A stretch of 64,000 nt of DNA from Ziziphus jujuba (lineage: Eukaryota > Streptophyta > Magnoliopsida > Rosales > Rhamnaceae): NCBI RefSeq assembly GCF_031755915.1, contig NC_083387.1, positions 15,273,001 through 15,337,000 of the forward strand. Direction: 5' to 3'. Position 1 is the stretch's first letter. Each line of letters begins with the position of its first letter. Shown piece by piece: positions 13,218 through 24,044 of the stretch. Both the position numbers and the translations under genes were made by a program. A model generated the notes under the pieces. The model was not told the origin of the DNA, searched no databases, and was given only the letters and a program-made list of their open reading frames with translations.

Positions 13218-14805
13218 GTGAGTGGTTATATTTTTAAAAATATTTTGGGCTTGTAGTATAATATATATAGTTTGGTTATTTTACATATATATCATTTGAA
13301 TGATTACTTTATGCATATATGAATATCAGCTTTTACATATATATGTTATTATTTTATGCGGATTTTGATAAGATTTTAAATGGTTTCTAATTCTGATGAG
13401 TTCATAGTGAACTTGTGGATTATGTTATTTAAATATCCTGGTATTTGAATCGAAGTTGTAAATCATTTTAGAAAATGATTGATTTGAGAAAGCATTTTGA
13501 AAATTATATGATTTTAAGTATGCTCAAATATTTTATAATTTTTATGTGCTTAAAATTAGTTTATGGTGAGTATATTTCACTGTAGTATTCCTAGTTATAG
13601 CATGAAATGATGATTTGAAATATTTAAATAAGCTGTCGAATTTAAATATTAAACTATGATTAATGATACAATATCGTTTGGAAAAGTATATATGATCTTA
13701 CAAGATTGTTTGAAGGATACTATATTAGTTATTTTTAATTGATATACCATATAGTACTAGAGTTTCGGTTCAGTATTATATTATAGCGTGTTGGGTTTCC
13801 CAAGGTGCCGTGAGGTTGGGTTCATCCCGATTATTTATTATTGCCACGGACTATGAGGTCGGATTTATCCGACGGTTTATTGTTGCCACGGGTCGTGAGG
13901 TTGGGTACGTCCTGATAGTTTATTATTTCCATGACATGTTTTGTATATTGAGGGTTGTGAGGTGAGTGTATTCCACGGTTTACAGATTGGTATATCGTAT
14001 AATATATTGTATATGTTTGAGTATATTGTTGGTTTTCAAATATTGTGGTTATTAATGCACCTTCATATTTATTTCGTGAAACTGTGTTTATAATATTTTA
14101 TGCTCAATATTTATATCTTGATTAAGGTATTTTATAATATTATATCGATCGTTCATTTTATACCTTTGGGCATCGATTTTTATGAGATTAAATTGGGGTA
14201 GAAGTTTAGGTTTTATGAAATAACTTTTAAATGGAGAACTTTTCTAACGAGTGGAACAAGAGGTCTTGAGAGAAAGTTTTACCAAACAAATTATTATTTT
14301 TCTATTATACTATACTACTCACTGAGATTTCTTTATCTCTCATTTTATTTGTTTTAAATTTGTTCACCTAGGTTAAGGCAGTTAGTAGCAGTCTACCTCG
14401 CACATCGTTTGCTGTTTCGTTCTTTTCACAGCAACAGCAGTACCTATCTTTCTTTATCCATCCATATCTTTTAGATTTATTTATTTTTTATTTGGACGTC
14501 TAAACTTTACAAATACTCTTAGAATGCTTTGATTTAAATTTTGAACTCAATAGAGACCATACTATATACATGAATAGTTATGACCTATGGTACGATAGGC
14601 TGGTTGTGAACTTTAGTTGTGGACTTTTATACTATTGTGGTTTTATATATATATTGAGGCATTATTGCTAAAGCATGTTGTTTGTTGTCCATGTTTTAAG
14701 TGGATTTTTATTGGATATCTTTTGGAGATTGTCCAGTGGGACTTCACTAGGCGAGACCACCGAGGAGACTGTGGGAAGGTTCTTGAGGCAAGTCCTGTCA
14801 GCTAA

Positions 14806-15100
14806 CCTCAACCTCACGGCCCGTGGCAATAAATAACCTGTGGGATGAATCCAATTTCACGGTACCATAGTAATATTAAACCTGTGGGATAAACCCAACC
14901 TCATGGTCCGTGACAATAAATAACCTGTGGGATGAACCCTACCTCACAATACCCTGGCAATAAATAAACCTGTGGGATAAACCGAACCTCACGGTCTGTG
15001 GCAATAAATAACCTGTGGGATGAACCCAACCTCACAGTACAGTGACAATAAATAAACCTGTAGGATGAACCCAACCTCATAGCACCATGGCAAACCCAGC
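14806..15100 (-). repeat. 44-bp minisatellite in solo LTR A
   Basis: CCTGTGGGAT recurs at 14837, 14881, 14924, 14969 and 15012, with CCTGTAGGAT at 15057, giving a period of 43-45 bp. Each unit also carries CAACCTCACGG-like and GGCAATAAATA-like words. The array continues on the other side of the nested insertion (about 11810-11960). A shorter version is present in solo LTR B at 13780-13960. Confidence 0.85.
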
Positions 15101-15677
15101 ATGCTGTACTATAATTCTAAACCGAACTGTGCTACTATATGGTACATATATTAAAAATAACTAATATAGTATTCTTAAAACAATCTTGTAAGATCATAAA
15201 TACTTTTCCAACAATATTGTATCATAAATCATAATTTAATATTTAAATTCCATCTCTTATTTAAATATTTCAAAATTTTCAAAACATCAGTTCATGCTAA
15301 AACCAAAAATACCACAGTGAAATATATTCACCATAAACCAATTTTAAGTATATAAAATCCTAAAATATTTGAATATGCTTAAAATTATATGATTTTCAAT
15401 CCGCTTTCTCAAATCAATTATTTTTCGAAATGATTTAAACCTCAATTGAATTACCAAGAATTTTAAATATCACAAGTCCATTTATGAACTCATTAAAATG
15501 GAAAACCGTTCAACATATTGTTAAACATCACATAAAATGATAACATATATAAGTAAAATCAAATATTATGTATGCATAAACCAAACATTTAAATCAATGT
15601 TATATAGGTAAAATATTCGAAGCACATATATACTATACTATATATCCAAAATATTTAAAAATGATATAATCACTCAC

Positions 15678-15738
15678 AATACTGTAGATGCTCATTCCTG
15701 CTACTCTACAGGATCGCCTCCAGGTTCAACTCGAGTGT
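15678..15738 (-). other. 61-nt putative mini-exon in solo LTR A
   Basis: On the minus strand the block follows TATTACAG and is followed by GTGAGT. Length and flanking signals match those in LTR B, although the internal bases differ at several positions. Confidence 0.4.
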
Positions 15739-16550
15739 CTGTAATATAATAAAATATTTCTGAGGATCCGATAACTAAGCTAAAGACATTTGTATGACCC
15801 AAATGTCTTAAAATGATTTATATACTATAAAATTACATGAATTAGACACCGAATGGTCCAACTGTACTGCGTACCCTTAGGATCCGGTACCCAAAATGGA
15901 GGCTTTTCACCTAAAGACTAATTTTTCAAAAGTGAGCCTTTTAATGGGTTTTAATAATATCTAATTTCATTAGTCCAACTTCAATTTCGTTCAATTTGAC
16001 CAATTTTGTCCAAACACAATCCAAATTTATCCGATACTTAACTAATTGACCAAAAAATGGAAAAATTACCAAATGACCTCCAAAATTCACAAACTTTATA
16101 TCTATAGAAAGCCCAAGAGACAAGGAACTCGATGGTCTAACCACCTCGGTCCAAAATTTCCTCCGGTGGTCAAAAAACTTGGTTGAAGCTTCGGCCAAAC
16201 TTCCCTTTGTCTTATCTCTCAAACAGTGAATAATATGGGCAAAAAAAGCACAGAAATAAGTTCAGAGGATCCAAAAATGGTAAGATATGTGTATGGGTTG
16301 GCTTTAAATAAACGGCCAAAAAACACAAAAATTTGGCAACCCACCTCGTCGGCCTTCGTCAACTTTGCTGGCCAAACCCGGGCTTCCAACTGCCATTCGT
16401 CGTGAAATGTCACGGTCGAGCTCTCCTTCACATGGGCTTCCTCTGTGGCTAGCCAGTGTTAGAGATTGGTGGCTAGAATGGGCAAAAATAGAGGTGACCC
16501 GGTTTGACGCTAAACGGATCGAAACGATCCAGTTCGAACCCACGAGTTGA

Positions 16551-16570
16551 GGGGAGGGGGGGGAGGGGAG
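16551..16570 (+). repeat. G-rich tract, possible G-quadruplex
   Basis: Four G-runs of four or more are separated by single A bases on the plus strand, which is antisense to solo LTR A. The equivalent place in LTR B lacks the expansion. Confidence 0.6.
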
Positions 16571-17228
16571 AATTTCTCGGGTTTTAGGGATGAAATGAGC
16601 ATTTTAGTGTTTATTTCCTATTTGGCATGCTTACTGAGGCTTATATAGATCCTTGGGTCACTAAGAGATAAAAGCTGAGGACTAGTTTGGACACTGATAT
16701 AAAACTTATGCTTAAAACTTCTCATAACCATAACTTTTTATCCGTAACTCAGAATTTGTCGTGCTACCAGTCTATAAAATCGTATCGATGAGACCTACAC
16801 AATGGTACCTCAATCAAACCAAAAACATTGACCATTAAAAAAGTCAACTTGGATCCACATATTGTTCACTTGGTCAAACTCATTAAAACATGTGTATTTT
16901 GGTACGGGGTTGTTACATTAATAGTCAAAATAGGGTAGAAGTTTTGAATTAAAAAGGAGATATAAAAATTTATAAAGTTGATAGTTATTTCAGTAGTTGT
17001 TATATGTACTAATTATATAAGCCACAACAAATTATAATTATCAATATTTTTTAGGTTATGAATGGAATGGGGAAGAGATAGAGAACACTGAATGTGTTAG
17101 AGAAAGCAAAATATTTTGCAACGTTATTCAGTGAAGGTAGATTTGTTGCCCTGCCTAAGAAACAAAAATTGAAAATAAAATGCTGCCCAGATCATTTGTG
17201 GACAATTGATGCAGAATTTAGTAATAAG

Positions 17229-17257
17229 AGAGAGAGAGAGAGAGAAAAAAAAAAGAC
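17229..17257. repeat. (GA)n followed by A-tract
   Basis: A short GA microsatellite interrupts the gene-like remnant and encodes an artificial RERERE stretch. Confidence 0.8.
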
Positions 17258-17580
17258 TATAAAAGAACTTGGGTTTGCTTCCTTCATACATGGTAAACTT
17301 GGCGGGATAGATAAAAAATTGTAGTATTTTGGTAGATCAATTTGATCATAGTATGAGTACGATAAAGTTAAATGGTATAACTTACAAAATAACTGTGAAA
17401 GACACTGCGCGATTGATAAGGTTAAATAATGATTTTGGCAGTTAAGTTGACGATAGTTGTAGTATGACAACTACAGAAGAGGAAATTAAGGAGAATATGG
17501 GGTAATTCCTCAAGGCATCTCTATAACTCACTTAGAAACTCGAATACATGATAAAGTAATAAACTCATTTTAGCTTTGAA

Positions 17581-17676
17581 GGGAGAGATGGAAAATTGGA
17601 AAGAGGACATTATGGAGAAGATTTCAAAGGGAGAGATGGAAAATTGGAAAGAAGACATTATGGAGAAGATTTCAAC
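17581..17676 (+). repeat. 48-bp in-frame tandem duplication
   Basis: Two copies with a period of 48 bp differ by about one base. They encode the 16-residue unit KGEMENWKEDIMEKIS twice, so the reading frame is kept. Confidence 0.9.
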
Positions 17677-19979
17677 CTTAATTCAAACAGTTACTGAGCT
17701 GAAAGAAGAATGTACCGAAAATTTAAGAATCAACTCACTACATGGGTTGGAAAACTACGAAGAAAATGGAAAAGTAGGTGATCGAAAATTTGCAAGTGAG
17801 CAAATATAAGATGATTTGGCCAGCCTACTATCAGTTAGAGTTGGAGGCAAAGGAAGTGAAGATTGAAGTTGATAACACAGGACTTCGTACATTTGATAAT
17901 GCATTTAACAAATTGTATGATGATTTCATGATCCAAAGGCATGACATGTATTATGTCCGAGACTTTGTGTTACTTTGTTGTTATTTGTAAGGTGTATTAA
18001 TCTTTTATAATACTGCAATGTTTTCTTATGTAAGGTAATGTCATGGGAAGTGGTAATTTGCAATGTGTTTATAAAAATTTCATATGCTGTTTTGTCAGGA
18101 TCCGTCCAAAATTTCTCACCGGAACCCTAGACAAGCCCTGATCCCAGGAAAACCCTACCGGACCTTCCAATGGAAAATCCGGCAGAACCTCTCCTAAGGG
18201 TTGGACTTACCATAAATTTCCTGCACTGAAAACAAACTTCTATACACATCCCCTTATTCCTCCCACAATACTACAATTTAATTTAATTCCACAAATTGCA
18301 ACACTTCAAAATAAATAGCAGTAAATCAGTGCATAATTAACAACTAAATGTCCAATACAGTATACAGAGCATTATACAAATAAATGTGGAATTAATACAA
18401 TGTCAGGTGAAACAATACAAGATGGAGAAGAAAAAGGAAGGAAATGCTTCTTGGACTTTCGGCAATGAACTGAGACGTCGGGCTCGTCTCGGACGATCAA
18501 CGTCTTCCAATCCTTGAACCTAGGGGAACGGAATTTAAAAATATGAGATGCTAATCATCTCAGTGAGTGACCCTAACTACTGTACAATTATAAAGCAACG
18601 ATAATTATAGTACATTTGATTAATTAAGAATAAATAAATAAATAAATAAATAAATAATAAATAATTGGAAATAATATTTTCTCTCAAAACCCTTACGATT
18701 CTCTTGGTTAGAAAAGTTCCCTTTTTAAAACATTTTCACAAAACCCTTTATTTGTATTCCTCAAAAACCAAAAAATCAATTATTCAACTAAATATCAAAT
18801 AAAATATAATAAATCAAGCATCCAAAATTTATAATGAATAAATTGAAATAAAATAACTTATAACAGTTACTAAATAATTAATCCATGCCATAATAATTAA
18901 TACCGTAATATTAATAAAACTCACATAAAACAATTCATGAAATAATTGTTTAACTAAAATGAATCAATTTCTTGAAGAATTAAGTAAAGGAAAAATTTAA
19001 TCAAATTAAAACCTCCATTGAAATAAACAATAAAACAACATTAAATATCTTCTTAATTTAAATACAATTTCAAAATATTTATTTTGAAATTCGTGTTCTG
19101 AAAACCATTTGATGCACCCACTATATACCAGTGGCGCCAACAGTACCCAACGTCTCAAAGAACTGCCAGATAGGAGGTTATAGGGAGCAATCGGCATACG
19201 ATTGCGTGGCGTCCCACCGTGCCGCTGCAAACAGGCGACCGGCCATGCAGGGGCGGTCTACCCTCATCCGATGGCAACCACAGGACAACCCCATAAATCA
19301 CCTGCGTGCTACTCACACCCACCTGCACTCTAATCATATCCATGTGCGCACTAATCACATCCATATATACAGAACACCAGTACGTGTATGGTGCATCTAA
19401 AAATCATAAATCGATACATCTCAAAATCTCAAATTTTCTATAAACATACCAGGTTTATTCCATCCAATTAAACCCATAAATTTTTCACAATTCCTTTATA
19501 ATCATCGTCATAAATTCATCAATTTAAATATTCAAATCCACCAGCTCTCAATTCCATCAATTTAAATATTCAAATTTTCCGGTGGCATAAATATTTTTGG
19601 AACATAATAAATTGAATCACATAATGTTCCATGAGCATAATTATAAAAATTGAAACCACCAATTTAAACAAATATTTTCCTTGAAATATTTAAAAATCAA
19701 ATCATGCCCAAAAATAGTATTAAAATCCAAATATAATTAATTAATTGAAACCACCGTGCTCATGCGTGATAAGTACAATTAAATCACAATAATAATCAGA
19801 AATTCATTAATAACCCAAATTTTCATTTAGCAGCAATAAACATATGTATACATATAAAATAATATTTTTCCCACAATTAAATTCAATTTCCACCACATGA
19901 GCATAATTCTAGATATCAAATTAACACAAAATAAATATAATTAATCACCCTAAAATAGTTTTAAAGGTGGGTCACTCAC

Positions 19980-20040
19980 CTGGAGCACGCAATTAAACCA
20001 AGATCTTCCATGGGATCAATTCCACGACGCATCCGTGCTC
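19980..20040 (-). other. 61-nt putative mini-exon in solo LTR C
   Basis: On the minus strand it is preceded by TTGTTTTAG and followed by GTGAGTGAC. It starts GAGCAC and ends GTGCTCCAG, as in LTR F. A second acceptor-like site (TTCCCCTAG) ends at 18520. Confidence 0.45.
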
Positions 20041-20143
20041 CTAAAACAACAATATTACACAACTTAATATTTTATTCGGATAAATAATACCCGGTACCTG
20101 GGGGGTTAAACACAAACGTTAACCAAAATTGACGAGTAATATA

Positions 20144-20956
20144 CTAAATCGAAGCTTGAGCGACGAGGATTACAAATCTGGTTTTACTTCCCGAAGATCG
20201 GACCGGTGGTGGCCGGAATCTCGCCGGAAAGCTTTCGGGATTCAACTCTTCGATTCTCTCAAACCGTCGCGAATTGGAGGAAAAGCACCCCGGATTTGGA
20301 TTCAGGGGGTCGGAATTAGTGGAGAGGGACCGACGGTGCAACTGGGTATTCGCTGGAACTGGATTTTCCAGCGAGCCGCCGCTGTCACCGGCAACCGTCG
20401 CCGGCGGCTGCGCGTCCGGTGGCCGATGGCTAAGATTTTTGGGGGTTTTGTAGATCGAGGGGAGAGGGTTCCAACGGGACCGACGGTGAGGCAAACGGAG
20501 GCCAGACGGCGAAGAGATCTGGGTTTGAAGGTGGTGGCGCCGCCACCGGAAAAAGCCTCGATCCGGGCGCGTCGTCGGTCGGTTGGCCGTGACATTTGGT
20601 GGGTAGGCCGAAATTCCCACAGGTGAGAGACTGGTCATGTGCGTGTGGCTTGGGGTGGCCGGAAACTGGGCAAATCGGCGGTGGTTGGTGGTGGAGGGGA
20701 AAAATTGCTGTCGCCGGGAAACGCTCCGATCCTGGCGCGTTACCGGCCCGTTGGCCATGAGATTTTGGGGGTTAGCGGGGAATGGAGAGGCGCTCCTGCC
20801 TGGCCGGCGCTTGTGACAAGATTCGACCGGAAAAGTTGACAACTCCGGCGGCCGGTGGTCTTTCTCTCTCCTTCTCTCTCTCCTCTCTCTCTTTCTCTCT
20901 CCTCCCCCGCTATTTTGCCAAAATAAAAGCCACCGTGGGTGACACCGTTCACCCAC
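20144..20956 (-). other. 270-codon open frame inside solo LTR C
   Basis: This long frame is on the sense strand of the LTR, in its GC-rich part. It is rich in Arg, Pro and Ser and has no domain I recognise. Parts match, at the protein level, two overlapping frames in solo LTR F (52560-52970 and 52640-53173): FPA.P.N...ANG, HRRSRW and LLNPNP-like segments occur in the same order. F therefore has the same frame broken by a frameshift. GC-rich DNA has few stops by chance and other frames are open here too, so a real protein is doubtful. Confidence 0.25.
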
Positions 20957-21290
20957 GTGGACCTCTCAGATGTCAACACGTGGTGTTTCACTGTTCACCG
21001 ATTCAAAAATATTAAAAAATTATGGTATTCGGAAAACTTCACATGTCCGTAACTGTTTAACCATACGTCCAAATTAGGCGTGCCACTAGTTTGTGGACTC
21101 GTATCGATGAGCACTTTACAATCATACAAAAGTCAAAGCAAAATTCTACAAACATAAAAAGTCAACTCCCGGCACCTTTTGGACAGTTTGCATCTCGATT
21201 TGTTTTGCCCATAACGTTCAAACCGTAGCTCCGTTTTCGACGTGCTACTAGTCAAAGAACTCGTGCCAACGTGTACTTCGTAACGGTACC

Positions 21291-21386
21291 TTAGTCAACC
21301 TAGAATTCCATCTGAGTCAAAAAGTCAACTTTTGACCCCTTGAGTCAACTATCAAAGTCAACGGTCAACGGTCAACCTCGGTCAAA
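21291..21386 (-). promoter_or_regulatory. TTGAC (W-box core) cluster in solo LTR C
   Basis: At least eight TTGAC or GTCAA words occur in under 100 bp near the LTR start, several as TTGACC or TTGACT. TTGAC is the core bound by plant WRKY factors. LTR F has a similar cluster at 51995-52073. Function is inferred only. Confidence 0.4.
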
Positions 21387-21431
21387 GTTGGAAAATTTCC
21401 GTTGTACTTTGGGACGGGGTGTTACATGTTT

Positions 21432-22092
21432 AGTCTAGTTATGAATGGATGAGTAAAGGAAAAGCAATTATTATATATGATCACCTTGGACAGTAGGATG
21501 TGATCTTGTTGATCATTTCCTCATCTAAGAAAAAATTAGCCTGAATGATATATAACCTTGTTGGAATATATATTTTTGATACTTTTCTTTTCGAAATGTA
21601 CCACTACTTGTATTATGCTAAATTACTTAATTGAGAAATGAAACTCATTTATTATATAATGTTTTTTATATCATTCAGTAGAAAATCGCACGTATTTAGA
21701 AAGAGTAAAGCATGACCACAAATGTATTAGATGGTATTTATCACCTCAGTACTAAGTATGAACTGTTATTTAGTTTCTTAATTTATAGATTTGTATTGTA
21801 TTATAAATTATTCACCATGTTATTTTTTTTTCTTTTTGTTAAAAATGTTTAGCAAAAGACATTTATTTTTTATTATTTGGTTTGTTTATTATTAACATGT
21901 ATGAAATAGTATTTGGTTTGTTAATAGGTAGATTTGTAATATTATCATAAATCATTCATTAACAAATTCAAGGATCAAAATAGTAGAACAATGGCCAAGT
22001 CATTTTCAAAAATTTTATAAAACAATTTTATGGCCAGGATCTATTATAAATGTATATAATATTAAAATAAAAAAAGTGTAAAGAAAAATAAT
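21432..22092. other. Unassigned AT-rich DNA
   Basis: I see no gene or element. The left side is the target region of solo LTR C, and the right side runs into tandem repeats. Confidence 0.5.
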
Positions 22093-22454
22093 TTTAAAGC
22101 TTTTAGAAGAAAATAAGTATATTTTCTTTGCACCACAAATCTTCTTTGTCAATGTACGGACGAGTGAGCTTTAATGGAAATATGAAGATCAATATTTTCA
22201 TTCATTGTATTTTTCTTTTTTTGCCTTTGTTCTTAACATATATATATATATATATATATTTTCTTCTTTCTCCTTTCTTATTTTATGTTGCAAGTAGAAA
22301 ACCATAGATAAATTTAAAGCTTCTAGAAGAAAATAAGTATATTTTCCTTACACCACAAGTCTTCTTTGCCAATGAATGGACGAGTGAGCTTTAATGGAAA
22401 TATCAAGATCAATATTTTCATTCATTCTATTTTTCTTTTTTTGCCTTTGTTCTT

Positions 22455-22492
<38 letters not shown>

Positions 22493-22790
22493 CTTCTTTC
22501 TCCTTTCTTATTTTATGTTGCAAGTAGAAAACCATAGATAAATTTAAAGCTTCTAGAAGAAAATAAGTATATTTTCCTTACACCACAAGTCTTCTTTGCC
22601 AATGAATGGACGAGTGAGCTTTAATGGAAATATCAAGATCAATATTTTCATTCATTCTATTTTTCTTTTTACACCACAAGTCTTCTTTGCCAATGAATGG
22701 ACGAGTGAGTTTTAATGGAAATATCAAGATCAATATTTTCATTCATTGTATTTTTCTTTTTCTGCCTTTGTTCTTAACATATGAAAAGAC
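22093..22790 (+). repeat. Tandem repeat of ~220-230 bp, about 3.5 units
   Basis: TTTAAAGCTT begins units at 22093, 22313 and 22543. Each unit contains AGAAGAAAATAAGTATATTT, TTCTTTG, GGACGAGTGAG, a variable (TA)n run, and GCAAGTAGAAAACCATAGAT. The third unit is cut short and joined to a fourth at 22671. The end of the fourth appears beyond the Pack-MULE (23985-24040). Variation in (TA)n length explains most of the unit length differences. Confidence 0.85.
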
Positions 22791-22950
22791 ATAAAAACTT
22801 TGTGTGTGTGTATATATATATATATATATAGATATGGAGAGCTGCTAGCATCAGGTCGGTCCTGATAGCAAAATACACGGTCCAAAAAAACATGAAAAAA
22901 AAAACTGGCCTTTAAATTAAAAAGGGATGGCTTAGATCACCCACAATCTA

Positions 22951-23325
22951 TATGACGTCATTTTGGACACCCACAAAATCCACACACTCCTTCCATGGTG
23001 GATTCCTGGATCTCAGACACTCCACCACCACCCCACTACGACACACAACCACGACAACACCAGCAACGACAACACCACTACCCTCCTCATGGTTGGCCTC
23101 GACATCGAGTGGTGTCCCAATTTCAACCCCCAGATTGACAACCCCATAGCCACCCTTTAGCTCTGCGTTGCCGATCGCTGCCTCATCTTCCAGATCCTTC
23201 ATTCCCCTTCGATTCCTCACTCATTGATTTTCTCGGGAATCGAAGCTGTGCGTTTGTGGGTGTTGGGATTCAAAACGATGTGGAGAAGCTTCTGCTGGAT
23301 TATGGAAGTGACTTCCAAGTGACTT
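22951..23325 (+). pseudogene. Captured fragment of a WRN-like 3'-5' exonuclease gene
   Basis: The plus frame opens with YDVIL and HKIHTL and reaches VGLDIEWCPNFNPQ and NPIATL, then a TAG stop at 23158-23160. The frame continues as LCVADRCLIFQ, and after a frameshift near 23220 as FVGVGIQNDVEKLLLDYG. This order (DxEW motif I, then ATLQLC, CLIFQ, VGVG with D..KL..DYG) is characteristic of the N-terminal half of plant DEDDy exonuclease-domain proteins related to the WRN exonuclease. Only DIE, the first catalytic motif, is seen, and the later catalytic motifs are missing. The stop and frameshift show a broken copy captured by the element. Confidence 0.65.
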
Positions 23326-23592
23326 CCAATATATATATGTATAGAACACTTCCCAGATTCTCATTCTCTTAATTCAAGAATCTCATCGCCACCATCACCC
23401 ATTATCATCATCATCGTCAGCTATAAAACCAGTAATACTAAAAAAAGCTCAAAAACCCATATGTTTCGGAATCGCAGAGAAAAATCCCAAAATATAAGAT
23501 TTAGTCTGTCAAAGACTTGTATTAACCAAAAGCCAAAAAAAACCCATTTCAAGTAAATCCTTTTCTTTTTCTTCTAATAGACAGAATTAAGC

Positions 23593-23838
23593 ATGAGAAA
23601 AGCCAGAGGTTTCAAGTTGGGATGTAAGCTTGCGAAGAGATATCTACAAATGGGTAATCCGACACAAAAGGAAATAGACCCGGACCAGAAATCAATGCTT
23701 AGATCCTTCGGGCAGAGAAAGCAACCCAATGTCCAAATTCCTCACTTTGGCTCGGTATCTCCGACGAGGAGCCAAGGGTGGAAGCAGGAGAAGAGGAAGG
23801 GAAGGCATGCAAGGGAGCATTTTTTAGAGGGAAATTGA
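23593..23838 (+). pseudogene. Second captured fragment, possibly the start of a SAUR-like gene
   Basis: An 81-codon frame starts MRKARGFKLGCKL. It is preceded by about 230 bp that resemble a plant promoter and leader (a TATAAAA at about 23424 and pyrimidine-rich sequence ending TTCTTCTAATAG). The start recalls the N-terminus of some SAUR auxin-response proteins (M-R-K-x-R-G-F-K-L-G-x-x-L). The remainder does not contain the conserved SAUR core, so the assignment is tentative. It runs into the right TIR. It is most likely a promoter plus 5' coding piece captured by the Pack-MULE. Confidence 0.35.
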
Positions 23839-23932
23839 AGGTGTGATCTGAGCCATCCATTTTTAATGTAAAGGCCAGGTTTTTTTCCACGTTTTTGATC
23901 CGTGTATATTGCCATCAAGACCGACCAAATGC

Positions 23933-23972
23933 TAGCACCACTCTATAGATATGTCACCACTCTATAGATATG
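23933..23972. repeat. 19-bp tandem duplication spanning the Pack-MULE end
   Basis: The unit CACCACTCTATAGATATGT occurs twice in a row, covering the last bases of the element plus its target duplication. This suggests slippage or imprecise repair at the insertion edge. Confidence 0.75.
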
Positions 23973-24044
23973 TGTGAATATATATATATATTCTTCTTTT
24001 CCTTTCTTATTTTATGTCATAAATAGAAAACCATAGATCTACTT

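Larger units (their letters stand above)
11961..14800 (+). mobile_element. Solo LTR B, nested inside solo LTR A
   Basis: The 2840-bp element starts TGTAACAACCCGTACC and ends AGTCCTGTCA. Flanking pentamers are GATAA (11956-11960) and GCTAA (14801-14805), a target duplication with one mismatch. It belongs to the same subfamily as A but lies in the opposite orientation, so the two together form a large inverted repeat. It inserted into A's internal minisatellite. There is no internal retrotransposon coding, and short frames such as 12350-12562 are treated separately as an LTR frame. Confidence 0.75.
10983..16917 (-). mobile_element. Solo LTR A, minus strand, split by another solo LTR
   Basis: On the minus strand this starts at 16917 with TGTAACAACCCCGTACC and ends at 10983 with ...TTATCA. 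Both sides carry the 5-bp duplication TTAAT (10978-10982 and 16918-16922). Its own sequence is 10983-11960 plus 14801-16917, about 3.1 kb, because solo LTR B interrupts it at 11961-14800. There is no PBS, gag, pol or second LTR, so it fits a solo LTR left by recombination. The long LTR beginning TGTAACA-CCC resembles those of plant Tekay/Del-type chromoviruses, but no internal domain is present to confirm this. Alignment with B runs nearly end to end in reverse orientation. Confidence 0.75.
17055..17990 (+). pseudogene. Decayed multi-exon gene-like remnant, possibly transposon-associated
   Basis: A stretch with coding-like composition lies between two solo LTRs. After an acceptor-like TTTTTTAG it reads in pieces: 17094-17324 (LPKKQKLKIK, then ELGFASFIHG, then GGIDKKL); about 17330-17430, where YKITVKD and LNND appear in a frame with a stop; 17576-17809 (two copies of KGEMENWKEDIMEKIS); and 17778-17990 (EVDNTGLRTFDN). 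The arrangement ITVKD followed by a leucine-rich LNND-like segment recalls the N-terminal region of plant mobile-domain/Ulp1-type proteins often found in transposons. That match is from memory and weak. Several stops and frame changes show it is not functional as read, although some breaks could be introns. Confidence 0.35.
18093..21426 (-). mobile_element. Solo LTR C, minus strand
   Basis: On the minus strand it starts at 21426 with TGTAACACCCCGTCCC and ends at 18093 with ...GACA. The duplication TGTTT lies on both sides (18088-18092 and 21427-21431), and the element is 3334 bp. It aligns in reverse with solo LTR F (51955-54899), and together they form a GC-rich subfamily distinct from A and B. 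It holds no PBS, gag or pol. The region 20130-20870 is strikingly GC-rich and open in several frames. The start has a cluster of TTGAC motifs, and a 61-nt putative exon lies at 19980-20040. Confidence 0.8.
22837..23943. mobile_element. Pack-MULE (Mutator-like) carrying host gene fragments
   Basis: The 1107-bp element has long terminal inverted repeats of about 100 bp (22837-22940 and 23843-23943). The outer ends read GAGAGCTGCTAGCAT and GAGTGGTGCTAGCAT, and both TIRs contain GGTCGGTC and ATACACGG. It is flanked by an identical 10-bp TATAGATATG (22827-22836 and 23944-23953), close to the 9-bp duplication typical of Mutator-like elements. No transposase is present. Inside are a fragment like a WRN-type exonuclease and a second gene-like fragment, which defines a Pack-MULE. 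It inserted into the fourth unit of the upstream tandem repeat. Confidence 0.75.

Noticed and set aside
19131..19400. 89-codon frame in solo LTR C
   Set aside because: Antisense to the LTR and overlapping other frames; chance in a GC-balanced LTR part.
22093..22790. CRISPR-like array
   Set aside because: Units are about 220 bp, head-to-tail, without short repeats and unique spacers; plant nuclear tandem repeats.
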